Source of the DNA: Taudactylus pleione
Taxonomy: Eukaryota; Chordata; Amphibia; Anura; Myobatrachidae
Length of the DNA: 64,000 nucleotides
Assembly: GCA_031769625.1 (NCBI GenBank)
Contig: JAUIMM010000645.1
Coordinates: 2,026,001 to 2,090,000, forward strand
Reading direction: 5' to 3'
Position numbers and translations under genes: made by a program. This document shows positions 1 to 12,190 of the stretch, piece by piece. Under the pieces are notes generated by a model. It saw only the letters and a program-made list of their open reading frames with translations, was not told the origin of the DNA and did not search any database. Every line of letters starts with the position of its first letter. Position 1 is the stretch's first letter.

Positions 1-3000
1 GCACTGCTACACAACATGAGGGGAATGTCATACACACAGACATGAGCACCAAGCTCCTCCTACGGTCACTGTGAGAAGCACTGCTACACAACATGAGGGG
101 AATGTCACACACACAGATATGAGCACCAGCTCACCCTACAGTCACTGTGAGGAGCAATGCTACACAACATGAGGGGAATGTCATACACACAGATATGAGC
201 ACCAAGCTCCTCCTACGGTCACTATGAGGAGCACAGCTACACAACATGAGGGGAATGTCACACACACAGACATGAGCACCAAGCTCCTCCTACGGTTACT
301 GTGAGAAGCACTGCTACACAACATGAGGGAAATGTCATACACACAGACATGAGTGCCAAGCTCCTCCTACAGTCACTGTGAGGAGCACTGCTACACAACA
401 TGAGGGGAATGTCATACACAAAGATATGAGCACCAAGCTCCTCCTACAGTCTGTGAGAAGCACTGCTACACAACATGAGGGGAATGTCATACACAAAGAT
501 ATGAGCACCAAGCTCCCCATACAGTCACTGTGAGGAGCACTGCTACACAACATGAGGGGAATGTCATACACACAGACATGAGCACCAAGCTCCTCCTACA
601 GTCTGTGAGAAGCACTGCTACACAACATGAGGGGAATGTTATACACACAGATATGAGCACAAAGCTCCCCCTACAGTCACTGTGAGAAGCACTGCTGCAC
701 AACATGAGGGGAATGTCATACACACAGATATGAGCACCAAGGTCCTCCTACAGTCACTGTGAGAAGCACTGCTACACAACATGAGGGGAATGTCATACAC
801 ACAGAAATGAGCACCAAGCTCCTGCTACGGTCACTGTGAGAAGCACTGCTACACAAAATGAGGGGAATGTCATACACACAGATATGAGCACCAAGGTCCT
901 CCTACAGTCACTGTGAGAAGCACTGCTACACAACATGAGGGGAATGTCACACACACAGATATGAGCACCAGCTCCCCCTACAGTCACTGTGAGGAGCACT
1001 GCTACACAACATGAGGGGAATGTCATACACACAGATATGAGCACCAAGCTCCTCCTACGGTCACTGTGAGGAGCACTGCTACACAACATGAGGGGAATGT
1101 CACACACAGATATGAGCACCAAGCTCCTCCTACGGTCACTGTGAGGAGCACGGCTACACAACATGAGGGGAATGTCACACACACAGACATGAGCACCAAG
1201 CTCCTCCTACAGTCTGTGAGAAGCACTGCTACACAACATGAGGGGAATGTCACACACACAGATATGAGCACCAGCTCCCCCTAGTCACTGTGAGGAGCAC
1301 TGCTACACAACATGAGGGGAATGTCATACACACAGATGAGCACCAAGCTCCTCCTATGGTCACTGTGAGAAGCACTGCTACACAACATGAGGGTAATATC
1401 ATACACACAGATATGAGCACCAAGCTCCTCCTACGGTCACTGTGAGGAGCACTGCTACACAACATGAGGGGAATGTCACACACTGATATGAGCACCAAGC
1501 TCCTCCTACGGTCACTGTGAGGAGCACGGCTACACAACATGAGGGGAATGTCACACACACAGACATGAGCACCAAGCTCCTCCTACAGTCTGTGAGAAGC
1601 ACTGCTACACAACATGAGGGGAATGTCACACACACAGATATGAGCACCAGCTCCCCCTAGTCACTGTGAGGAGCACTGCTACACAACATGAGGGGAATGT
1701 CATACACACAGATGAGCACCAAGCTCCTCCTATGGTCACTGTGAGAAGCACTGCTACACAACATGAGGGTAATATCATACACACAGACATGAGCACCAAG
1801 CTCCTCCTACAGTCACTGTGAGGAGCACTGCTACACAACATGAGGGGAATGTCATTCACAAAGATATGAGCACCAAGCTCCTCCTACAGTCTGTGAGAAG
1901 CACTGCTACACAACATGAGGGGAATGTCACACACATAGATATGAGCACCAAGCTCCACCTACGGTCACTGTGAGGAGCACGGCTACACAACATGAGGGGA
2001 ATGTCACACACACAGACATGAGCACCAAGCTCCTCCTGCGGTTACTGTGAGAAGCACTGCTACACAACATGAGGGAAATGTCATACACACAGACATGAGC
2101 ACCAAGTTCCTCCTACAGTCACTGTTAGGAGCACTGCTACACAACATGATAAGGAAAGTCATACACTCAGACATGAGCACCAAGTTCCTCCTACAGTCAC
2201 TGTGAGAAGCACTGTTACACAACATAAGGGGAATGTCACACACACAGACATGAGCACCAAGCTCCTCCTACAGTCACTGTGAGGAGCACTGCTACACAAC
2301 ATGAGGGGAATGTCACAAACACAGACATGAGCACCAAGCTCGACCTACAGTCACTGTGAGGAGCACTGCTACACAATATGAGGGGAATGTCATACACACA
2401 GATATGAGCACCAAGCTCCTCCTACAGTCACTGTGAGGAACACTGCTACACAACATGAGGGGAATGTCATACACACAGACATGAGCACCAAGCTCCTCCT
2501 ACGGTTACTGTGAGAAGCACTGCTACACAACATGAGGGGAATGTCATACACACAGACATGAGCACCAAGCTCCTCCTACAGTCACTGTGAGAAGCACTGC
2601 TACACAACATAAGGGGAATGTCATACACACAGATATGAGAACCAAGCTCCTCCTACAGTCACTGTGAGGAGCACTGCTACACAATATGAGGGGAATGTCA
2701 TACACACAGACATGAGCACCAAGCTCCTCCTACAGTCACTGTGAGGAGCACTGCTGCACAACATGAGGGGAATGTCATACACAAAGATATGAGCACCAAG
2801 CTCCTCCTACGGTCACTGTGAGAAGCACTGCTACACAACATGAGGGGAATGTCATACACACAGACATGAGCACCAAGCTCCTCCTACAGTCACTGTGAGG
2901 AGCACTGCTGCACAACATGAGGGGAATGTCATACACAAAGATATGAGCACCAAGCTCCTCCTACAGTCACTGTGAGAAGCACTGCTACACAACATGAGGG

Positions 3001-5247
3001 GAATGTCATACACACAGATATGAGCACCAAGTTCCTCCTACAGTCACTGTGAGGAGCACTGCTACACAACATGAGGGGAATGTCATACACACAGATATGA
3101 GCACCAAGCTCCTCCTACAGTCACTGTGAGAAGCACTGCTACACAACATGAGAGGAATGTCATACACACAGACATGAGCACCAAGTTCCTCCTACAGTCA
3201 CTGTGAGGAGCACTGCTACACAACATGATAAGGAAAGTCATACACTCAGACATGAGCACCAAGTTCCTCCTACAGTCACTGTGAGAAGCACTGTTACACA
3301 ACATAAGGGGAATGTCACACACACAGACATGAGCACCAAGCTCCTCCTACAGTCACTGTGAGGAGCACTGCTACACAACATGAGGGGAATGTCACAAACA
3401 CAGACATGAGCACCAAGCTCGACCTACAGTCACTGTGAGGAGCACTGCTACACAATATGAGGGGAATGTCATACACACAGATATGAGCACCAAGCTCCTC
3501 CTACAGTCACTGTGAGGAACACTGCTACACAACATGAGGGGAATGTCATACACACAGACATGAGCACCAAGCTCCTCCTACGGTTACTGTGAGAAGCACT
3601 GCTACACAACATGAGGGGAATGTCATACACACAGACATGAGCACCAAGCTCCTCCTACAGTCACTGTGAGAAGCACTGCTACACAACATAAGGGGAATGT
3701 CATACACACAGATATGAGCACCAAGCTCCTCCTACAGTCACTGTGAGGAGCACTGCTGCACAACATGAGGGGAATGTCATACACAAAGATATGAGCACCA
3801 AGCTCCTCCTACGGTCACTGTGAGAAGCACTGCTACACAACATGAGGGGAATGTCATACACACAGACATGAGCACCAAGCTCCTCCTACAGTCACTGTGA
3901 GGAGCACTGCTGCACAACATGAGGGGAATGTCATACACAAAGATATGAGCACCAAGCTCCTCCTACAGTCACTGTGAGAAGCACTGCTACACAACATGAG
4001 GGGAATGTCATACACACAGATATGAGCACCAAGTTCCTCCTACAGTCACTGTGAGGAGCACTGCTACACAACATGAGGGGAATGTCATACACACAGATAT
4101 GAGCACCAAGCTCCTCCTACAGTCACTGTGAGAAGCACTGCTACACAACATGAGAGGAATGTCATACACACAGATATGAGCACCAAGCTCCTCCTACGGT
4201 CACAGTGAGGAGCACTGCTACACAACATGAGGGGAATGTCATACACACAGATATGAGCACCAAGCTCCTCCTACGGTCACTGTGAGGAGCACTGCTACAC
4301 AACATGAGAGGAATGTCATACACACAGATATGAGCACCAAGCTCCTCCTACGGTCACAGTGAGGAGCACTGCTATACAACATGAGGGGAATGTCATACAC
4401 ACAGATATGAGCACCAAGCTCCTCCTACGGTCACTGTGAGGAGCACGGCTACACAACATGAGGGGAATGTCATACACACAGATATGAGCACCAAGCTCCT
4501 CCTACGGTCACTGTGAGGAGCACTGCTACACAACATGAGGGAATGTCATACACACAGACATGAGCACCAAGCTCCTCCTACGGTCACTGTGAGGAGCACT
4601 GCTACACAACATGAGGGGAATGTCATACACACAGACTTGAGCACCAAGCTCCTCCTATGGTCACTGTGAGAAGCACTGCTACGCAACATGAGGGGAATGT
4701 CACACACACAGATATGAGCACCAGCCCCCCTACAGTCACTGTGAGGAGCACTGCTACACAACATGAGGGGAATGTCATACACACAGATATGAGCACCAAG
4801 CTCCTCCTACGGTCACTGTGAGGAGCACTGCTACACAACATGAGGGGAATGTCACACACACAGATATGAGCACCAAGCTCCTCCTACGGTCACTATGAGG
4901 AGCACAGCTACACAACATGAGGGGAATGTCACACACACAGACATGAGCACCAAGCTCCTCCTACGGTCACTATGAGGAGCACAGCTACACAACATGAGGG
5001 GAATGTCACACACACAGACATGAGCACCAAGCTCCTCCTACGGTTACTGTGAGAAGCACGGCTACACAACATGAGGGGAATGTCACACACACTGACATGA
5101 GCACCAAGTTCCTCCTACAGTCACTGTGAGGAACACTGCTACACAACATGAGGGGAATGTCACACACACTGACATGAGCACCAAGTTCCTCCTACGGTCA
5201 CTGTGAGGAGCACGGCTACACAACATGAGGGGAATGTCATACACACC
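1..5247. repeat. 77-bp tandem satellite (about 68 copies)
   Basis: Head-to-tail array with a unit of 77 bp, each unit holding the words ACACAACATGAGGGGAATGT and ATGAGCACCAAGCTCC. Unit starts repeat at 1, 78, 155 and onward with only small indels (a few units lose 3-4 bases in CAGTCTGTGAG or CTAGTCACTG variants). The window begins inside the array, so its true left edge is not visible; the right edge fades near 5247. The complement strand is open across several units, which produces 72-129 codon frames that simply repeat one peptide. Block duplications of about 376 bp (around 1023-1398 and 1399-1774) and 1,079 bp (around 2004-3082 and 3083-4161) show expansion by multi-unit steps. Confidence 0.97.
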
Positions 5248-5674
5248 AGTGATGTGTGGTGAGGCAGTGCCTTTCCTGTCATACTTCGATACACACCAGA
5301 GTTTGGACTATAAAAATGATAATAATGTACATAAAATATTCTTAATATCTTTTTTATTATTCTAATCATTTTATCAGTCAAAACTCGTGAGTAATAAGTG
5401 TATGGCAGGTGAGGCACTGCCTCCCGTCTACCTCTTCCACACATCCCTCATCAAAACACACCAAATTTCCAGTTCTATATACTGCTGCACCTTTGTATAA
5501 TCATATATGTATCTGTAAATCTGGCTATGATACCAGCCAGTGCCTCCCCAGCCATTTACCTCACGTCACTGCCAGTGCCTCCCCAGGAGGGAGGTACTGT
5601 ACTTGTAGTGACTTATTTTCCCGACATATGTAACAGCAGACTGACAGGTCCCCTTTAGCCATTTAATGACAAGA
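5248..5674. other. Unique spacer, no gene seen
   Basis: AT-rich spacer between the 77-bp array and the first MITE. It contains two similar short words (GTGAGGCAGTGCC near 5270 and GTGAGGCACTGCC near 5409) and a repeated CCAGTGCCTCCCCAG near 5532 and 5570. Open frames here are short and have no recognisable product. Confidence 0.6.
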
Positions 5675-5774
5675 GGGCCTGATTCAGACCCGTTCGCTAT
5701 ATATATATATATACACCATGCTGTACTGCAGGGGACAGATGTAACATGAATTAGGCCCATAGGGAATAGAGTAA

Positions 5775-6130
5775 TGGTGCATACACACGATCAGATTTTT
5801 CCTTCAGATATGAACGATAACGATTTAAAAATCGTTCAGTCGTTCATATCTGAAGGAAAATCGTTCATATCTGACATGCCTGAACGATGGACGATCAACG
5901 ATGCGCGTTCCCGATGGTCAGATAACGATTTCTGATATCTGATGTGTTTGCAGTCAGACTTGGACGATTCCATTCATTTTAATGCAGTCAAAAATCGTTC
6001 AATCGTTCACATCGTTCAAATCGTTCAAAACTTTGGTAAAATCGTTCAAATCGTTCAAATCGTTTAATCGTTCAATCGTTCATCTGACAAATCTGACAAG
6101 TCTGACAAATCTGACCGTGTGTACGCTCCA
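5775..6130. mobile_element. Nested MITE inserted in a 92-bp satellite unit
   Basis: The satellite unit reading GGGAATAGAGTAA is interrupted here and resumes as GATATAGCAGG at 6134. The inserted ends are TGGTGCATACACACGATCAG and, on the other strand, TGGAGCGTACACACGGTCAG, a clear inverted pair. Flanks are TAA (5772-5774) and TTA (6131-6133), a near-match 3-bp duplication that suggests PIF/Harbinger-type insertion. Inside is a strong hairpin at about 5801-5860 (CCTTCAGATATGAACGA against TCGTTCATATCTGAAGG) and a run of AAATCGTTC-like short repeats near 5990-6080. No coding capacity. Confidence 0.85.
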
Positions 6131-7110
6131 TTAGATATAGCAGGTAACTGTGCACCTGGGTAACACCATGCTGTACTGCAGGGGGCAGATGTAACATGAA
6201 TTAGGCCCATAGGGAATAGAGTAAGATATAGCAGGTAACTGTGCACCTGGGTAGCACCATGCTGCACTGCAGGGGACAGATGTAACATGAATTAGGCCCA
6301 TAGGGAATAGAGTAAGATATAGCAGGTAACTGTACACCTGGGTAACACCATGCTGCACTGCAGGGGGACAGATGTAACATGAATTAGGCCCATAGGGAAT
6401 AGAGTAAGATATAGCAGGTAACTGTACACCTGGGTAACACCATGCTGTACTGCAGGGGGGCAGATGTAACATGAATTAGGGCCATAGGGAATAGAGTAAG
6501 ATATAGCAGGTAACTGTGCACCTGGGTAACACCATGCTGCACTGCAGGGGACAGATGTAACATGAATTAGGCCCATAGGGAATAGAGTAAGATATAGCAG
6601 GTAACTGTGCACCTGGGTAGCACCATGCTGCACTGCAGGGGACAGATGTAACATGAATTAGGCCCATAGGGAATAGAGTAAGATATAGCAGGTAACTGTA
6701 CACCTGGGTAACACCATGCTGTACTGCAGGGGGCAGATGTAACATGATTTAGGCCCATAGGGAATAGTGTAAGATATAGCAGGTAACTGTGCACCTGGGT
6801 AACACCATGCTGCACTGCAGGGGGGCAGATGTAACATGAATTAGGCCCATAGGGAATAGAGTAAGATATAGCAGGTAACTGTACACCTGGGTAACACCAT
6901 GCTGTACTGCAGGGGGACAGATGTAACATGAATTAGGCCCATAGGGAATAGAGTAAGATATAGCAGGTAACTGTGCACCTGGATAACTACATGCTGCACT
7001 GCAGGGGGGACAGATATAACATGAATTAGGCCCATAGGGAATAGAGTAAGATATAGCAGGTAACTGTGCACCTGGGTAACACTAGGCTGCACTGCAGGGG
7101 GCAGATGTAA
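6131..7110. repeat. 92-bp satellite, short array (about 11 copies)
   Basis: Units of 91-93 bp, varying mainly in the length of a G run, with diagnostic words GGGAATAGAGTAAGATATAG, CAGGTAACTGTGCACCTGGG and CAGATGTAACATGAATTAGG. It is the same family as the 118-copy array at 44036-54860. Each junction between units reads ATTAGGCCCATAGGG, which contains a degenerate copy of the host element's terminal GAATCAGGCCC. Minus-strand frames of 71-120 codons are repeat translations, not genes. Confidence 0.95.
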
Positions 7111-7271
7111 CATGTGCAGAGTTAGATTTGGGAGGGCTGTGTCCAAACTGACATCGAAATTGCAGTATATACCCCCATGCAAGCATAATAAATGTATTTA
7201 CACCCCTTGTATTGCACCATGGATTGTCCGGGTACAGTTGCTTACGCTATTCCCAAATGTGAATCAGGCCC

Positions 7272-7937
7272 CAGAGTGTGTACGTTCCATCATCCTAAGA
7301 AAAGTGTTATGTTCTGGGGATGTGCTGCCAATGATAAGGGATTACAGAGAATACTGGTACCCAGCTGATAATTATAGCAGTGCAGACACCTCGGACGAGG
7401 AGGCATGATAAAGCCTGTGCCCTACATGTACATGAGAGCTGCAGGCGCAGGTAAATAGCTGTGAGACAGTGAATATATTTGCATGGAGTATATATACACA
7501 GAAGGCAACGTGTGAAGAGTATAAATAATAATGGTAAGAATGGATAGATCACAGCTCCTGTCAGACAGCGAGCTGCATGGATACACCTACAGATCTACAT
7601 GAGCACTTTGCAAAGGGTCATTCCTGGATCCACCTCCGCAGGAACTAATTATTATATAGCACTGAGCGTTATAATAAGTCGCTGTATGATAGGGTGATGA
7701 GGAGACACGGCGCTCAGAAATCCTCACAGCTATAACATGAGCACATACAGCACCAATAAGCGCTGACAGGTGGAGCTATAACTAGGTTGGTGCAACATGG
7801 CACAGGAGCATACTACCAACTCTTCCTGATTGCCAGCGAGACCCCCTGAAACAGTAGCAATATCCGAGTGCACCTTACCCCCATTATGTATAAATCAAAG
7901 ATATATACATTCAGATGGCATAATTAGTGTTATTTCC
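7272..7937. other. Unique sequence, no gene recognised
   Basis: AT-rich DNA without repeats that I can identify. Open frames of 98 codons (7112-7408, plus) and 81 codons (7307-7552, minus) start in or near the repeat tail, have no recognisable domain, and are most likely chance frames. Confidence 0.5.
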
Positions 7938-8098
7938 CTGCAGTGGGTATAAGGCACAATGATCCCTATGTGAAGTGGGTATAAGGCACAATGATCCCTA
8001 TATGAAGTGGGTATAAGGCACAATGATCCCTATGTGAAGTGGGTATAAGGCACAATGATCCCTATGTGAAGTGGGTATAAGGCACAATGATCCCTATG
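7938..8098. repeat. 32-bp minisatellite, 5 copies
   Basis: Five consecutive copies of a 32-bp unit containing AGTGGGTATAAGGCACAATG followed by ATCCCTAT. Copies differ at one or two positions (TATGTGA or TATATGA). It lies in otherwise unique DNA 130 bp before the next MITE. Not related in sequence to the 32-bp array at 40101-43535. Confidence 0.93.
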
Positions 8099-8458
8099 GC
8101 TACATGCATTTTCACATAAGGTTTCTCGTGGCCACTTATATAGAACCACATGTAAAACACAATAGATGAGCAAGCGCTGAAGAGTATCAGTGTGTTCTCG
8201 TCAACACATAGATCTTATACGAATACCCCTTTTACACCAACCGAATAACCCGGGTTATTGCCGGGTTGGGCCTCAGTGTGAACGGCTCACAAAAAAATAA
8301 CCCCAGATGATTTACCCGGCAATCTTACCCGGGTCGGGAGCAGGGTTGAAAATGGGTTGGTCCCGGGTCATGTGGCAGTGTAAACTGGTGCTAGCCGATT
8401 ATTTGACCCGGCTAGCTCCGAAAGACGCTGACTGGAGCACTGGCACATACAGCCATAA

Positions 8459-9374
8459 TGTCACGGCCAGGGTATTTCAGCATGGCGTTAGGCGGGTGTT
8501 ACCTGTGAGGTCGTTGTGGCGCGGGCTGTCTGGTGGCGGAGCTGGTGTCTGGCGGGGGCTTTGGCGTTGTTGTGCGGCCCTGTTGTCACTCTGCGCTGGT
8601 GAGGCCTGGCGGCGTCTCTGTTCCGTTTGGCATGTGCGCCACCATCTTGTCTTCTGGCCATGTGATGCGGCTGGCCAATCCTGGTGAGTGACATGTTCCC
8701 TCCAGCCAGTAACAGCAAGGCATGGGGTATTTAGGAAGGGTCAGTGCCTTCCTTCTTGGCCAGTGCAACGTGTATCTCAGCCTAGCTGAGAGGGAGTTCT
8801 CTGTACTTACCCTGTTCCTGTGAATTCGCCTGTCTGCCAGTCAGCTCCTAGCTTCCGCTGGACTACCCCGCTTCCTCCATCACCCTTGCCCATACCTGAG
8901 TGCCTGAGCCTGCGGACATCCTGCTCATTGCCTTAGTTCACTACCTGCATACGTGGCTTATTATTTCCTGCATCACTACCTGCATACCTGGCTTATTATT
9001 TCCTGCATCACTACCTGCAAACCTGGCTTGATTATTTTCAGTCTCACTACCTGCATACCTGGCTTATTATTTCCTGCATCACTACCTGCATACCTGGCTT
9101 ATTATTTCCTGCATCACTACCTGCATACCTGGTTGATTATTTTCAGTCTCACTACCTGCACACCTGGACAGCTCTAATTGTTTCTACTTGGACATTAACC
9201 CATTACTCCCACCACAGAACTCTAGTGCACATTTATATATTCCTGGACTTTTATTTACTGCCACATTTTATGTCTACTCAAGTATTTATTAAAAAACCTA
9301 GTTTATTATTCAAATCCGCTTCTGTGTCCACTCCTGCTACCACCCCGGGTCCACAAACAACCCAGAACATAACA
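8459..9374 (+). repeat. 5' LTR of the gypsy element (916 bp)
   Basis: Begins TGTCACGGCCAGGG immediately after the target duplication and ends CCAGAACATAACA. The last 76 bp (9299-9374) are repeated at 12856-12931 with a few mismatches, which fixes the right boundary. It carries an internal 35-bp minisatellite. Promoter elements were not assigned. Confidence 0.85.
8941..9170 (+). repeat. 35-bp minisatellite inside the LTR
   Basis: Six to seven copies of a 35-36 bp unit containing CACTACCTGCATACCTGG and then TTATTATTTCCTGCAT or TTGATTATTTTCAGTCT. Two unit types alternate. Since it lies within the LTR, copy number should vary between copies of this retrotransposon family. Confidence 0.93.
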
Positions 9375-9389
9375 GTTTGCACTGGCCCC

Positions 9390-10332
9390 ATGGAGCCGGC
9401 CATGGATCAGGAGTGGATTTGTTCCGGTGTATTTCTTTCTGGTCGTTTAGAAAATCTGGAAAACATGCAACATCAGATGGCTCAATTTCTGCAAGAGATG
9501 TCTAAGCGACAGGATAGTTTACAAACTTCCATTTCTACCCCTGTAGTACCAGCATCTACATCCGCATCAGCGTCTGGGAATACAGGAGGCAGATCATCTC
9601 CCCGCTTACATCTTCCTTTACCAAGTAAATTTGACGGCAACCCTAAACTCTGCCGAGGATTCCTAAATCAGTGTGACATACATTTTACCCTGCAGCCTGA
9701 CAACTTTCCAACTGCAAGAACTAAAGTGGCTTATATAGTCTCTCTGTTATGTGGCCAAGGCCTTGGAATGGGCTTCCCCACTCTTGGAGCGCTCAGATCC
9801 GCTGCTGGATAATTACGCAGGCTTTGTGTCATCTTTCAGGAGGATTTTCGATGAACCTGGGCGTACTGTATCAGCATCATCAAACATCATGACACTGAGA
9901 CAAGGGGTCCGTCAAGTCAGTCAATATGCCGTGCAATTTCAAATGTTAGCATCAGAGCTCAAATGGAATGAGGAAGCCCTCACCTCGGCCTTCTGGCATG
10001 GGTTGTCAGACTGACTAAAGGATGATCTAGTCACTCGAGAGCTTCCTACTAATCTGAACGACATGATTTCGTTGTGTATCAAAGTTGACCTACGCTTTAG
10101 GGAACGTCAGGCTGAAAAACAGAACTGATCGGCAAAGGTCATTTGCCCCTCCATTCCTACCCGTCCCATTCCTTCCCCTATTGAAGAGGAGGCTATGCAG
10201 GTGAATCATACACACCTCTCCAAAGAAGAATGTCAGAGAAGAATGCAAAAGAACCTCTGTCTGTACTGCGGAGAGTCCGGTCACCTGCTGATCTCCTGCT
10301 CCCATAAAATGGGAAAGCCAAATCCTAACTGA
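9390..10332 (+). pseudogene. gag pseudogene of the gypsy element
   Basis: The most plausible start is ATG at 9390, just after the LTR; the open frame upstream of it is LTR sequence. The N-terminal part is helical (GRLENLENMQHQ near residues 18-30 of this start). The frame shifts near 9760, continues in another frame to TGA at 10012-10014, then TGA at 10126-10128 and TGA at 10330-10332. Downstream of the second stop a CCHC zinc knuckle is visible at about 10258-10302 (C-LY-C-GESG-H-LLIS-C), the RNA-binding signature of gag nucleocapsid. Two of the stops sit where CGA codons would fit, consistent with CpG decay. Not functional. Confidence 0.85.
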
Positions 10333-10357
10333 CCCTGGAGACATCAAGTTAGGAGTT

Positions 10358-10777
10358 ATGAGCCCGTCTCCAAAAATTAAAGATTTCACGATTACCCTAG
10401 TGTTGGATCTTAAACCCAAACCTGTCTTTGCTATTGCACTTCTTGACTCGGGAGCAGCCGGAAATTTCATAACGTCTAGTTTCATAGATAAATTTCAGAT
10501 TCCCTATTTGCCTCTCAACCATGCCATCTCTCTGACCTCTATAGACGGACGCCCTCTAACTAATGGGATAGTCACCAAGGAGACTCAACCAGTATTGGTC
10601 CGTATTGGGGCACTTCATTCTGAGTCCTTAAAATTTCTGGTGATATCAGAGGCCTCTCAAGAAATTGTTCTTGGTCTACCCTGGTTGCGTCAACATAATC
10701 CCAGGATTGATTGGAGTTCTATGCAGATTCTGTCATGGGGTATGGACTGTCAGAAATCCTGTCTTCCAAAAATTTGA
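10358..10777 (+). pseudogene. Aspartic protease region of gypsy pol
   Basis: The frame contains LLDSGAAGNF (active-site DSG) at about residues 28-37 and ends with a hydrophobic IVLGLPWL segment typical of the second half of retropepsins. It is in a different frame from gag and is closed by TGA at 10775-10777, after which the same frame continues into reverse transcriptase, so the stop is a single nonsense change rather than a gene end. The ATG at 10358 is only the first methionine, not a proven start; the enzyme would be made as part of a polyprotein. Confidence 0.85.
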
Positions 10778-11640
10778 CGTGTAAGAAAGACAGTTCCATT
10801 AGTTTCTTCCGCCATTCCCAAGGAATATCAGATGTTCGCCGACGTGTTCTCTGAACAGCAAGCAAATACCTTACCTCCTCATAGGGAATGGGACTGTCCA
10901 ATTGAATTGATACCTGATAAGACACCACCTCGTGGTCGTACCTATCCACTGTCCTTGCCCGAGACTCAAGCCATGACCGAGTACATCCGGGACAACCTGG
11001 CAAAGGGGTTCATTCGCCCCTCTACTTCACCTGCCGGACCTGGGTTCTTCTTCATTGGCAAGAAGGACGGTGGTCTAAGACCATGTATCGATTATCGAGG
11101 CCTTAATGACATTACTGTAAAGAATCGATACCCTCTTCCCCTGATTACTGAGTTGTTTGATAGGGTCAAGGGCTCTGTCATTTTTTCTAAATTAGATCTG
11201 AGAAGGGCTTACAACCTCATTCGTATCCGAGCTGGCGATGAATGGAAGACCACTTTTAATACCAGAGATGGACATTTCGAATATTTAGTAATGCCTTTTG
11301 GATTGTGCAACGCCTCTGCTGTCTTTCAGAGTTTCATTATTGAGATTTTCCGGGATCTGTTATATGTTTCGGTTGTTGTCTATCTGGATGACATACTGAT
11401 TTCTTCACCCTCTGTGGCTAAACATCAAGAACATGTTAAAGAAGTTTTGACCCGTTTGAGAGAAAATCACCTTTACTGCAAACTGGAGAAGTGCATCTTC
11501 GGTGTGCCCAGTGTACCTTTTCTCGGATATGTTATTTCTGGCTCCAGTTTGGAAATGGACCCCAAGAAGGTACAAGCAATTCTGGATTGGACCCGACCTG
11601 AAAGCCATCCAGAGATTGTTGGGCTTCGCCAATTATTATA
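10778..11640 (+). pseudogene. Reverse transcriptase region of gypsy pol
   Basis: The same frame as the protease runs to a frameshift near 11600-11640. Motifs are in order: [27 protein letters not shown] (motif A aspartate), [14 protein letters not shown] (motif B) and YLDDILI (motif C, catalytic YLDD), followed by FLGYVIS in the thumb. The sequence [12 protein letters not shown] preceding the fingers is typical of the sushi-like lineage. The palm is intact, but it is cut off from a functional protease upstream and RNase H downstream. Confidence 0.93.
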
Positions 11641-12190
11641 GACGCTTCATCAAGGGATTTTCTACATTGCTGGCTCCCATCACAGCCTTGACCCGCAAAG
11701 GTGCTAATCCTTCCCAATGGTCACCTGAGGCAGAGTCTGCCTTTCATCTTCTAAAACAGGCCTTTATCACAGCACCAGTTCTTCGACAACCAGATCTGGA
11801 CAGGCCTTTTTTTGTTGGAAGTAGACGCATCTGAAGCTGTGGGAGCAGTCTTGTCTCAACGTTATGAGGACAACCGAGTCCATCCTTGTGGGTTCTTTTC
11901 TAAAAAAATTTCACCTGCTGAAAAGGAACTACGCCATAGGTGAGCAAGAGCTACTAGCTGTTAAGTTGGCGATGAAGGAATGGAGATATTTACTAGAAGG
12001 TGCTAAGTTCCCATTTACTGTATTTACGGACCATAGAAATCTCCTATTTCTCAAAAACCTTCAATGTGTGAGTCCACGTTTAGCCCGCTGGGCAATATTC
12101 TTTGCCAGGTTTCAGTTCACCCTGACCTTCCGGTCTGGAGCACTTAATCAGAAGGCTGATGCCCTATCGAGATGTCTCCTCTGTGATGAT
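11600..12190 (+). pseudogene. Connection and RNase H region of gypsy pol
   Basis: Continues pol in shifted frames. [12 protein letters not shown] (about 11617-11652) is the conserved end of the thumb. A T-run frameshift near 11812 precedes the RNase H start [13 protein letters not shown], and another shift near 11920 precedes [19 protein letters not shown] and FTDHRNLLFL, which supply the acidic residues of gypsy RNase H. ADALSR near 12160 marks its end. At least three frame changes in 600 bp make it non-functional. Confidence 0.85.

Larger units (their letters stand above)
5675..7271. mobile_element. MITE-like element carrying the 92-bp satellite
   Basis: The left end is GGGCCTGATTCAGAC at 5675 and the right end is GTGAATCAGGCCC at 7259-7271, an inverted pair. 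Between them are a (TA)n run at about 5698-5713, one partial satellite unit, an inserted second MITE, the 92-bp array, and about 160 bp of non-repeated tail. The tail is homologous to the tail after the second 92-bp array (54861-55076), sharing GATTTGGGAGGG, TCCAAACTGACAT and AAATTGCAGT, so both loci descend from one element family. Read on the minus strand, the tail end (GGGAATAGCGTAAG, then CAACTGTACCC) resembles the satellite unit itself. No transposase is present. The superfamily is uncertain; PIF/Harbinger-like is my best guess from the GGGCCT termini. A clean target duplication is not resolved. Confidence 0.7.

Noticed and set aside
1..5247. CRISPR array or similar repeat-spacer system
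   Set aside because: Units are contiguous with no unique spacers, and the sequence context is vertebrate.
7112..7408. 98-codon plus-strand frame as a gene
   Set aside because: It starts in the repeat tail of the MITE, crosses the element's terminus and has no recognisable domain.
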